Below are positions 55,641 to 64,000 of a stretch of 64,000 nucleotides of DNA, in pieces. The stretch spans positions 11,610,024 through 11,674,023 of the forward strand of contig JAKZAN010000001.1 of assembly GCA_023053545.1 (NCBI GenBank), written 5' to 3'. How positions within the stretch are numbered: position 1 is the stretch's first letter; each line of letters opens with the position of its first letter. The notes under the pieces were generated by a model, which saw only the letters and a program-made list of their open reading frames with translations, did not search any database and was not told the DNA's origin. The position numbers and the translations under genes were made by a program. The DNA comes from Lepidurus packardi (taxonomy: Eukaryota > Arthropoda > Branchiopoda > Notostraca > Triopsidae).

Positions 55641-56121
55641 CTAGTGCTGGGTAATCTTGTTAAACTCCCATTTAGTGAACGGCCTTTCCAATTCTTTCCA
55701 CCTGCTACTTCCTTGTATAAATTGTTCTAACTGCTGCCAAAGAATCGTGTCCAGTCCTTCATTCCCCTTGCTCGTCTGTAGTTGTGCCCCGCTTTGAACT
55801 TTTGCAAAGTGTTTCGCAAACTCTTCTGCTATATCCTCTTCTTTCTCGCACATATCCCCGTTGTCCTTTATTACATTTCCTAAACCCTTACTTCCCCTGC
55901 CTTCCATTCTCCCAATAAAGTTTCCATACCTCTTCCATACTCGTATTCCCACCTAACTTTTCTCTCGATGCCCTCCTTTTGATGCTACAAAAGGTCTGTT
56001 TGCATTGCGCTTGTGCTTTTTTATAGTTCTCGAAGTTAGTTTTTGAAGGATTTCTCTTGAATTCTCTGTAACATTGTCTCACTATGCCCATTAGCCTACT
56101 GCACTCCTCGTTCCACCACAT
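55641..56121 (-). pseudogene. LINE family 2 ORF2 linker between endonuclease and RT
   Basis: MWWNEECSRLMGIVRQCYRE is the typical W-W-N-x-E-C linker start, followed by a basic helical region. The frame changes near 55900. Confidence 0.7.
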
Positions 56122-56437
56122 TTTCCTATTACTATAGTCTCTTTCTGGTTATTTTTCTTGGGTCCTCCTTTGAGCGGTATGTCTTTTGCATACTTCCATG
56201 AGCTTTTCTACTTTTCTACATATGTATTCTATTTTTCTTCGAACGATCCGTTTTCTATTATGTTTGGATGTGTGTTCCCTTCAGCTCTTCTACTAAACTT
56301 TGCCAATTTGCCTTTTGAAAAATCAATTTCTATGTATAGGTTTCGTATGTTGTGACTCATTTTTCTTGAATCTGAACTAACTGCGGTAAGTGGTCGCTAA
56401 GTAAAGGTGCCCCGTTTCTGGCCGTTGTTTTTGTTAC

Positions 56438-56985
56438 TCAATCTGCTGTCGCGAAAGTTAGATCTAGTGTAGAGTTTCTTCCGTTTCCTCCAATATATGT
56501 CTCTCTTCCTTTTTCTGTTACCAATTTGAGCTCCTCCCATTCCTCTAGAAAATCAAAAAGGATTCTTCCTCTCCTGTCCGATATTCGGCTACCCCACATG
56601 CTGTGGTGAGAATTGAAATCTCCCATTAACGAAAAACGGTTTCCTTTCCCAATTTTTCCCATATAATGTTGATATTCTGCTATTGAGATTCGGTGTTCTT
56701 TATCTTTTTCCTGTAGCTATAGCCCAGCTAAATTGAAATTGAAATCTCCAGAATTGAAATCTCCCAATTCCTCCCCCTCTATCTCCTTTTCTGTCTACTT
56801 TATATTCCTCGTAACCTCTTACATTAATTTTCACCTCTTCTTTTAGCCATGTTTCACAAATAAAAATAATATATATTCTCTTTTTTAAATCACTTAAATA
56901 GGCTGTTAAAGAATCTACGTTGGCCCTTATGCTCCTGGCATTCCAAAATAAAATGTTTATGCCCTCGCAATCCCTGTTAATATTT
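56438..56985 (-). pseudogene. LINE family 2 ORF2 endonuclease fragment
   Basis: Start block INILFWNARSIRANVDSL, then IIFICETWLKEE, then in other frames SLMGDFNSHHSMWGS and STLDLTFATAD. These are the AP-endonuclease blocks with catalytic Asn, Glu, Asp and His positions. A stop and small indels interrupt it. Confidence 0.82.
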
Positions 56986-57276
56986 GTTGTATAAAGTTTC
57001 CATTCCTAATAACATTTTTAACTTCCTTGCAGCTTTCTTCCCATATTTCTTCGCATTGCCCTCCTGTCAAAACTGCTGAAATTACTTTTCTTTTGTGACC
57101 AATCCTCCAACCCAGTTCCCCAAATCAGCTGTCTCTTTTTCATCTGCTAGATTCTCTTCGTCTTGTTGTCTTTCCTCATGATTTGTTAGTCTCTCTTTTT
57201 CCTGTTTCTTACCTTCTAATACCTCACTGTAGCTTCCCAGATAAAAATTCATCATGATTGATCATGATAAAAACCG

Positions 57277-57390
57277 GATCATGATAAATTGGACATCATG
57301 ATTAATCATGATCGATCATGATAAATCATGATAATGATGATTACGATGATCATGATCATGGTTAATTATGATGTCCAATTTATCATGATC
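57277..57390. repeat. Long hairpin of ATCATGAT-rich repeats near the transposon end
   Basis: Arms 57277-57313 and 57354-57390 (37 nt each) pair with two mismatches around a 40-nt loop. Both arms and loop are rich in the palindrome TGATCA/ATCATGAT. The position, 50 bp inside the CACTGTAG end, fits subterminal repeats that bind transposase in CACTA elements. Confidence 0.8.
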
Positions 57391-57642
57391 AAGATGATCA
57401 TGATTTATCGTGATTACCCTAGATCGTAATAAATTATAATTTACTGTATTTAGCTTTGTGATAATGAGGAAACAAAAATTGAAACGTAGTTGCATTTTGT
57501 ACTTCGAACAATTGACACTGAAAGGTAATGTAACATAGGTTCACTTTGACACTTTTTTTGGCAATGAATTTTGGCAATGAACGGTTATGTAACACAGTAA
57601 GAATATGACATAAGGAACGTGACATTGAGAATATATTAAATC

Positions 57643-59862
57643 TCACTCGCGAAACCTCCTTGAGTTATTGAATTTAATTCTGATGGCGTCGGCAATCTCC
57701 TTGTCTGTCGGCGGAGGTTTTACTCTCTCTTGTGTCAGTCCTGGAACAAAGAAAATATTTGTACATTTTGCCGTATGCCTATGATTATCACAAAAAGCCT
57801 TACGTTTGATGAGGCTGAAGTATTCAGGCCTCATTGCAGCCTTCCTTTCTCCTACGGGGCAACTACTATTCTTCGTCCCTTTAAGGCAGTGACTTTTGAG
57901 ATAGCTGCGTGTGAACACTCCCTCCATCAGCTCAGCAATGAACTTGTTAACCTTGGTACTGACAGCATAGGAAGCAACCCTTTCGAATATCTGTTGCTGG
58001 AACACCGGGCTACTTGGTGGGTATTCGGGACCTGCCGCCAGGGGCTGCGGAGACATCGCATTTTCCACAACCTGCTTCTCTGCTGGCTGCACGCAGGTTT
58101 CAATCTAAAAAAAGAGTGCTCTTTGAAAATCAACTGCACAGTTCACGAAATTTAACACAATACCTCGATCGCGAAAGTAGATTCGTCTACAATCAGGGCT
58201 TGCGACTCTTCATTGTCGGCCTCAGGTGGGGTCGTTATGTCCTCTTCAATGGCTCCTAAAAACAGTAAGACTTGTTTATAATGAACATTATTTGACTGTT
58301 TAATCGAGTACCTTCATTTGATACCCTCTGGCGAAGAAGTGGCAGACGGCGCGACGAGTGGATTACAGGTGGTGTATGCTTGAGAGGGCGGGCTGCTGGT
58401 GAAAGCACAGACTTCTCGAGTTCGGCTAGCCCCGCCGTCAGTTGCTGGATGTTGGGAATAACTGCAAAAAAACAATTACGTAATTAACTAAAATATCAAA
58501 TGGAACATAGCAACTTACGAAGTTCTTTCACTGTGCTTTCGAGTGAAGCGAGAGCATTCTTCACCTCCGACAGTTCGCCGGATACAATAGAACAGCAGCA
58601 CGGTTGCTCTTTAGCTGGGATCTCATTGGGATTAGATACTCCAGCAGAAGTCGCAGCCAAAGTGTTCGACGGATGAGATCGGCAGACTTCGTTGTCAGCA
58701 TATGCTAATAGACCCCCATTGTCCTATAAATACACGTCAAACGAAAAGATATTACTGTAATATTAGTGTAATATTACTGTGATTGTAAAAAAATATTGTA
58801 ACTTACAGTAATGATGTCTTTCATAATGGACAAGCTGTGTGATGCCGCAAACTTTTTGGCCGCTACCTTAGAATTCTTCGTTTTGAACGGTCGCTTTTTG
58901 AGCCTTCCAACCGAGACCGCTGCTTGTTCTGTCAATCCGATGTCTTCCTCTCCAGCTGAATCAGGATTGTCGTCCGAGGTGCTACCGATATATGGCTGTT
59001 TTGGGACCCTTTGCCTCTTTTCCCCCAACTCTGCCAAGATGACAGAGGGCTCCACAATGGAGAGAGGCAGATTCTTCACTTCCAGCTTGTTTAATTCGAT
59101 CAATTTTGCTACTTCTTCAAGCTGGGCTCTGTTCTCTACGAAATTAAATAAATGACAAACTACTTAAATTGGTGAAATGGTTCATTCGTGTTATACACTC
59201 TCGATTTGCATGCTTTCTAAGCGCTTGCAAGAGTAAAAACTTCACTATATACTTGCAAATAAATATGCCTGAACATAATCTGGGCCTAAACTATGTGTTT
59301 GGTCTTGATGGCGTTGGTTGTTTGTACCGCGGCATCTCCGTTGTTCTTTGTCATTGCTTTGGCTTGGACCACTGAAGTTTCTTGCGCTCGGCCTTTTCGG
59401 AGAATGTCCAGTAACGTCATTTCTGGGCTTTCCAGCACCGACTTTCTTAGCTTGTGGGACTTGCATGCCTGAATATATAACTGCTGCATCTATGAAATTA
59501 TACGAATCTTTCGCGGCGCCCCTGCAAGCCTACCGCGGCGCACAGTTCGAGAACCCCTGGGTTATAGCATAAAAGTACCGAGTACAATTGTTAGCGTTTA
59601 TTTTTCAAAAAATAGAAAACTTAACTGAAAACTGAAAACTTAACTTTCCACTGATTGAAAGAATTTTTACGACAAATTTCTTGTGAAAATCCCGAGACTT
59701 CTTGTCTGACCATAAAACAATACGGTCGTCCAACCTTGAATATTCTTCTAGTTTGCTGAAGTCGAACTTTTCTGTCCAGCCGAGATGTCCAATAGCAATC
59801 TCTCCAGTGGAGACAAAATCGTACAGTGCAAAATATATTTCACTGTTAAAAAAGAAATACAA
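57643..59862 (-). CDS. Multi-exon transposon accessory gene with BEN-like C-terminus
   Basis: Exons are inferred from coding patches separated by short introns, so borders are approximate: about 59840-59650 (FALYDFVSTGEIAIGHLGW), 59480-59290 (KVGAGKPRNDVTGHSPKRP), 59135-58810 (ELGEKRQRVPKQPYI), 58720-58520 (ELSEVKNALASLESTVKEL, a likely coiled coil), 58455-58320, 58255-58165, and 58105-57643 in two parts ending NNSRRFRE. The last part (FIAELMEGVFTRSYLKSHCL...KPPPTDKEI) resembles a BEN domain, a DNA-binding module often paired with transposases in animal EnSpm elements. Function in transposition is inferred. It diverges from the transposase; the 300 bp between them must hold both promoters. 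The first exon is not certain. Confidence 0.55.
59502..59560 (-). mobile_element. Possible hAT end remnant within an intron
   Basis: On the minus strand CAGGGGTTCTCGAACTGTGC followed by GCCGCGG resembles the ends of hAT family elements. Only about 59 bp; no second end or 8-bp duplication was confirmed. Confidence 0.3.
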
Positions 59863-60162
59863 ATTAAAATAAAACAGTGTCTAACTGTAAAAAATAGTTA
59901 ATACAATGTTACGAGACTTCTGTGAAATTAAGTCACGCTTACCTTTCAGAAAAAGCACTTTAAAACACGACTATATTTCGTTAATCATGTGTACACAACA
60001 AAGAAATTTTGAGGGGTTACGAAAATCGACTAGCCGTTGTCGAGAACGGAACGTGAGTGCCACGTTAGCGAGAACATGTAATCGGGTAACATTGAATTTT
60101 GCAACAGTGAAATCCACCTTCCGTATCTAGTACGGAACACATCTCATGTGTGGTAAACAAAT
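59863..60162. promoter_or_regulatory. Divergent promoter region of the CACTA genes
   Basis: 300 bp between the - strand BEN-like gene and the + strand transposase. AT-rich with no distinctive box recognised; function inferred from gene layout. Confidence 0.4.
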
Positions 60163-63100
60163 ATGGAGGACGTTCGAAGTGTTACTCGAAAACGAAGTTA
60201 TAAACAATATTTGAAAGATGCTGCAAAAGGGTTACCAGTCGTAATACCTCGCACAACACTGCGTCGTCGTGAAACACAAGGGAAAGTGAATGAAAGTAAT
60301 TGCTCAAGTGGTGACGATGCGGAAAAGCAGCCGGGACCTGTTGCCTTTGCAACGTCTGATTTTGATTCTCAAAAACAAGGCATTATGGCTGAGAATTCCT
60401 CACTGTAAGTTATATCCTCGCGTCATATAGTATATTTGTCTTTCAAGTAGTTTTACCGTAATATACAGGGATAAAAACACTGAAGGTACAACAGCGGCAG
60501 CGTCTGACATTTTCGAAAATCCTTCGTACTTTATATGCCAAGACGAGATAGCAGCATTACCAATAGGTAGTTCTCATGACAGTATTGACCAATCGCTTTG
60601 GCCTGTAATTGATCAAGAAGGCGAGGAAGCCTACCCTTTCAGGTAAATACCATCAATCCAAATACTAAAATAAAATATGCCAAAAGTAACAAATGTATAA
60701 TTTATTTAAATAAAAGTTTCACTTATTGTTTAAAAGAAAAATACAAAAACACAACATAATAAATAATAATAGATACAAATAATGTAATAAAATATGACTA
60801 AATATATTTCGATAATACTGTAATGGCATAAAAATTTAAGGTTTTCGTTTTTGCTTGAACAAAAAACTTATCTTAATTTTCGAATTCAGCATGGAACGTA
60901 GTGCTACAGTCGACGATAATGATGGTGCCGCATTAAATGATGATGACTATGGAATTCAAGGCGTCTCCGTGGCAGGATTCCCTAACGATAGCGACGAGGC
61001 ACCGCTTGATGCCCCGGCAAGCAAATTTGGTTGTCTCCAATTCAGTGGCGATGACCCCGTAGCAACAGGCCTGGATTGTAAAAAGGGGGAGCTGCTGTCA
61101 CTAGTCGTTGCATTTGTGCTTAGGCACCAGTGCAGCAAAATTGCGCTGCAAGATTTGCTTACACTCCTAAACATTATTGTTCCGGGATGTGTACCGTCAA
61201 CAAAATACGTTCTGGAGAAGTACTTTTTCCAAGGTATTAAGGCGGTCGAGAAGCATTTTTATTGCCATCATTGCAGCCAATACATATGCAATGCTACTGA
61301 TCTTAAATCTTGGGATGGACAACTGTGCATGGGATGCGAGACGCCAATTGATGCTGCCTTACTTCAAAAGCAGCAAAAATTTTTCCTTGTAAAACCACTT
61401 AAAGAGCAGTTGAAACACGCTCTGGAAAACGATAACCTGTGGGACCGGATTGTGGAGACGAAGCGTCGGTATGAAGCGTCGGACGTCGGTATGAAGCGTC
61501 GTTCCTTCGGAGAAATTATGACGGGTAAATGAAGTAATTATAAGCAGGTAACTCAGCCTAAACCGCCTTGTTTACGCAGGAAACGAGTATCAAAGAGAAG
61601 ATCTGCAGGCGTGGCTCAAAAGCGGGAACAATTTTTCAATCTCTTTCAATTTTGACGGTGTTCCAATCTTTAAATCCTCGGGTTTCTCTGTGTGGCCCAT
61701 CATCATTACCATCAATGAAGTTCCATTCCAAGCCAAAAGATCAACGGCACTTTTGCATACTCTCTGGTTTGGGAAACAAAAACCGGAAAGAGGAAACACG
61801 GTTTTGAAACCATTTGTGGACGAACTGCGCGATCTCTTTAATGCCGGGCTAGAATGGACAGACTCGAAGGGGATCAAGCGAACGTCGAAAGTTACTTGCC
61901 TTGTTGGAGTATGCGATGCCCCTGCACGTGCCATGGCGATGAACGTGAAACAGTTTAATGGGTACAACGGATGCGAGAAATGTGACCATCCTGGTGAGCG
62001 CGTTGAGAAAGGAGCCGGCAGCGTCACCGTATTCCCCTTCAGTGCACCTCCGCCGAAATACAAATCAAAAGAATTTTATGTCAGTTGCGCAAAAGAAGCT
62101 TTGGAAACTGGGGCAGACCACGTTCGTGGGATCCGTGGGCCAAGCGAATTAATGAGGCTTCCTCATTTCGACATTGTCAAGGGAATGCCCAGTGACTACA
62201 TGCACGGGCTTATCTTGGGAATTTGTCGACAGTTTATCAACCTGTGGCTTGACAACCCGGGTACCCCGTACTATATTTCCAAAGTCCGGCAGTTGGACGA
62301 CGTTGTACTTAATATTAAACCAGCCGAAGAAGTTAAGAGGTTGCCTCGATCGTTTGAAAGAGACCGAAAATTTTTCAAAGCCAGTGAGTACAGGAACTTT
62401 GCGGTTTATTACTCTCCAGTGGCTCTCCGGGGTTTGTTGGCCGTAGATTATTACTACCATTGGATGTTGTTCGTCAACGTAATCCGTATTTTATTGTCGA
62501 AAAACATGGATGGTCAAGATTTAGTGCGTGCTAAATTGCTTGCCGCAGAATTTGTAGCTAAAGTGCGCGATTTGTATGGAGTGGAGCACATGTCGTATAA
62601 TGTCCATCAACTTTTGCACGTAGTTGATTATGTGTCCCACTGGGGATCTCCGTGGGCGTATTCTGGCTTTGTTTTTGAAGATTTGATCGGGGAATTTAAA
62701 TCAATGTTTAGCGGCACTCGTTATGTGCCGATTCAAATATTCTCCTACTTTAACGCTAAAAAACTACTGGATAAGTATGCATCCGCTTTTTTGCCACTTT
62801 CTCATGACCGCATTCAAGACTTCTACGAATCTTTGGTTAATGAACGACAGACATTCACTCAGGACAGCCTCCCTACTGAGTGTATTGGAAAAGGGGATGT
62901 TAGAAAGCTCTTTGTTGCTGAAGAACTTGCAATTGAGGAGGCTTTTGGGAAACCTTTCGAATGTGGGCCTTCTATTGCGTACAATCGTATTGCAATAAAC
63001 GGGAAAATATTTTGTACACAGCGTTACGCGAACAAAAATCTGCGTGACAATTCCACTGTTTTCACCGACGATGTAATGACTGCTTTTGAAATATCTGATA

Positions 63101-63402
63101 TTCATGTTGTATGCACTTCTTGCAAGTGTGCCATGAACACGGAGCGTTGTTCCGCACTCACCACTACCAAAAACAAAGCAATTGTTGTAATGTGTACAAA
63201 AATTGCATTGAAACCTGCTCCGCAGTTAAAAGATGCGTATGCGGGGTTAAACCTGACCGAATTTATGTACGTAAAGAACACAGTCCAGAGTTCCACGATA
63301 GCTTGCGTTCTCCCTCAACATATCCGGGGAAAATACGTGTCCGTGACGAAAGCAAACCTCAATTTTTACCTGAAACTTGACAGGAGGTTTGAGAAGGATT
63401 AA
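60163..63402 (+). CDS. CACTA/EnSpm Tnp2-type transposase (957 aa, four exons)
   Basis: Should cut and paste the element. Exons 60163-60404, 60469-60642, 60890-61524 and 61580-63402 have GT-AG borders and join in one frame of 958 codons. Exon 3 has a conserved start (LRHQCSKIALQDLLTLLNII) and a zinc-ribbon (CHHCSQYICN, then CMGCETP). Exon 4 begins with the first conserved block SISFNFDGVPIFKSSGFSVW (Asp376), then VGVCDAPARAMAM (Asp463), GCEKCDHPG (Cys482, Cys485), PSDYMHGLILG (Asp556), and the late blocks NVHQLLHVVDYVSHWG and FVFEDLIGEFKSMFSGTR. These match animal EnSpm/Tnp2 transposases. The first two acidic residues probably coordinate catalytic metal; the third is less certain. No stop or frameshift is seen, so the copy may be active. 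Confidence 0.87.
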
Positions 63403-63581
63403 TTATAGTGTATGACTATTAATGTATGAGATGTGTATAACAATTTCCTTTATTATTCCTGCTTTGTGAAGTACATCGAATGGTTTAGTCTCGTAACAAA
63501 TATTAATTTCGGCTGCTTTATTCACAATTTAACCTGAAATCTAGGAGGAAACTGAATAAGTGCGGTATCTAACTATCGCAA
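63403..63581. other. 3' flank of the transposase gene
   Basis: AT-rich; no second gene and no CACTA right end recognised before the LINE poly-T. Confidence 0.45.
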
Positions 63582-64000
63582 TTTTTTTTTTTTTTTTTTA
63601 AATTTATCTCAGCGTGAGCACTGCTCGTTGCCGCCTATTTATTGGGTCTGAAGTTGAGTAATCAGTGAACAATTTTACAAACATACATTCATTTACGCTA
63701 TTCCTCGAAAGGAGAGCGTAGCCATACTAGTGGGTTAGTTGGGATGTAGGGTTATTAGAGCCGAGATGGCGAAAGTATTTATTGCTTTGTAAGCGGTTGG
63801 GTTTGTGAGTATAGTCTGTGGATTAAAGTGGAGTCGAAGTTTTGATAAGTCTCTTAGCAAAATAGCTCTGGATCTATTTAAGAGTCTGCAGTGGAAAAAT
63901 ATGTGTCTGAGGTCTTGTTTCGAGTGGTTGTTACAGGTGCAATTTGAGTCTTGTGTCTTTTTAATGCGGTAGAGGAATGACTTCGTCGGGAAATGTAAGG
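63582..64000 (-). mobile_element. 3' end of a LINE of the same family as LINE 1, antisense
   Basis: A run of 18 T (63582-63599) is the poly-A tail in reverse. The adjacent sequence AGCGTGAGCA matches the reverse complement of the GCTCACGCTGG end of LINE 1. The element continues beyond the window. Confidence 0.88.
63735..63998 (-). CDS. LINE ORF2 C-terminal end (partial)
   Basis: The last 87 codons of an ORF2, entering from outside the window and ending at TAA 63735-63737. FLYRIKKTQDSNCTCNNHSK and QDLRHIFFHCRLLNRSRAI align with YLHRIKKVDKPLCPC and QDLQHIFFQCRWLNKSRAI of LINE 1, including the CCHC cysteines and histidine. The frame is open in the visible part. Too few codons are seen to say whether the element is active. 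Confidence 0.87.
   Translation of the reverse strand, partial: LHFPTKSFLYRIKKTQDSNCTCNNHSKQDLRHIFFHCRLLNRSRAILLRDLSKLRLHFNPQTILTNPTAYKAINTFAISALITLHPN

Larger units (their letters stand above)
54043..57224 (-). mobile_element. Decayed LINE family 2 copy, ORF1 tail plus ORF2, 5' end cut by CACTA element
   Basis: Read right to left: an ORF1 C-terminal tail (57224-57000, GNWVGGLVTKEK), the ORF2 endonuclease, linker, reverse transcriptase and C-terminal region. Many stops and frameshifts. The 5' side ends sharply at the CACTA border at 57225. Confidence 0.85.
57225..63581. mobile_element. CACTA/EnSpm-type DNA transposon, left end to at least 63402
   Basis: It starts CACTGTAGCTTCCCAG where the decayed LINE stops, as expected for a CACTA terminus. 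It encodes a Tnp2-type transposase (+) and a second multi-exon gene (-), a pairing seen in animal EnSpm elements. No CTACAGTG right end occurs in the window; the right end may lie beyond 64000 or be destroyed by the LINE at 63582. Confidence 0.75.

Noticed and set aside
57277-57390. The ATCATGAT hairpin as a transcription terminator or tRNA-like gene
   Set aside because: No T-run and no tRNA A/B boxes; its place next to a transposon end explains it better.
1-64000. rRNA or tRNA genes
   Set aside because: I saw no rRNA-like sequence and no convincing tRNA with both internal promoter boxes, although a tRNA scan was not run.

Overview
The window is nuclear DNA of an animal, most likely an arthropod. 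Inferred introns are very short (53-70 nt, GT-AG), and the coding sequences are animal housekeeping genes (PISD, NOG1/GTPBP4, PLGRKT, CFAP410) mixed with animal transposons (Jockey-type LINEs, Ty3/gypsy, Polinton/Maverick, CACTA/EnSpm). A small-intron crustacean such as Daphnia would fit, but the sequence alone does not prove the species. There is no bacterial gene organisation. One 100-N gap (47975-48074) joins two contigs.

1-4675: a Jockey-like LINE on the + strand. ORF1 is intact and its stop codon directly abuts the ORF2 start. ORF2 is broken by an A-tract frameshift and one in-frame stop. Its A-rich tail lies inside the next region. 4676-28766 and 42024-47183: a head-to-tail array of about 5.0-5.8 kb units. 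Each unit carries 3' exons of NOG1 (- strand), in most units a fragment of PLGRKT plus a second NOG1 fragment (- strand), a multi-exon mitochondrial phosphatidylserine decarboxylase core (PISD, + strand), and a gypsy pol remnant (- strand). Four PISD copies keep the complete catalytic domain, but all read FAST where the family has LGST at the self-cleavage site. Two further copies share a 1-nt insertion and are cut by a Polinton.

28767-41769: a nearly complete Polinton/Maverick element of about 13 kb. On the - strand it encodes an adenain-like protease, the double-jelly-roll major capsid protein, a basic core protein, penton, a chromodomain integrase, three unassigned proteins and a protein-primed family B DNA polymerase. 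The polymerase ORF is interrupted by two tiny spliceosomal-type introns (53 and 57 nt). An FtsK/HerA-type packaging ATPase is on the + strand. A gene of unknown function starts inside the terminal inverted repeat. A second Polinton end with exactly the same host junction starts at 47184, but its interior is in the opposite orientation. This suggests the Polinton-bearing unit was duplicated and one copy flipped between its inverted repeats, or that assembly did this.

48075-51315: after the gap come a tandem duplication, a roughly 163-bp-arm inverted duplication, and a CFAP410 (C21orf2) gene on the - strand whose 3' half is out of frame. 51382-57224: pieces of a second, decayed LINE family on the - strand. 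57225-63581: a CACTA/EnSpm-type transposon inserted into that LINE. It has a subterminal ATCATGAT hairpin and two divergent multi-exon genes, a BEN-like accessory gene on the - strand and a four-exon Tnp2-type transposase of 957 aa on the + strand. 63582-64000: the 3' end of another LINE of the first family, on the - strand.

In functional terms the window is mostly nested mobile DNA around a recently amplified block of host gene pieces. Only PISD (U1-U4) and CFAP410 look like host genes that might still make protein here.
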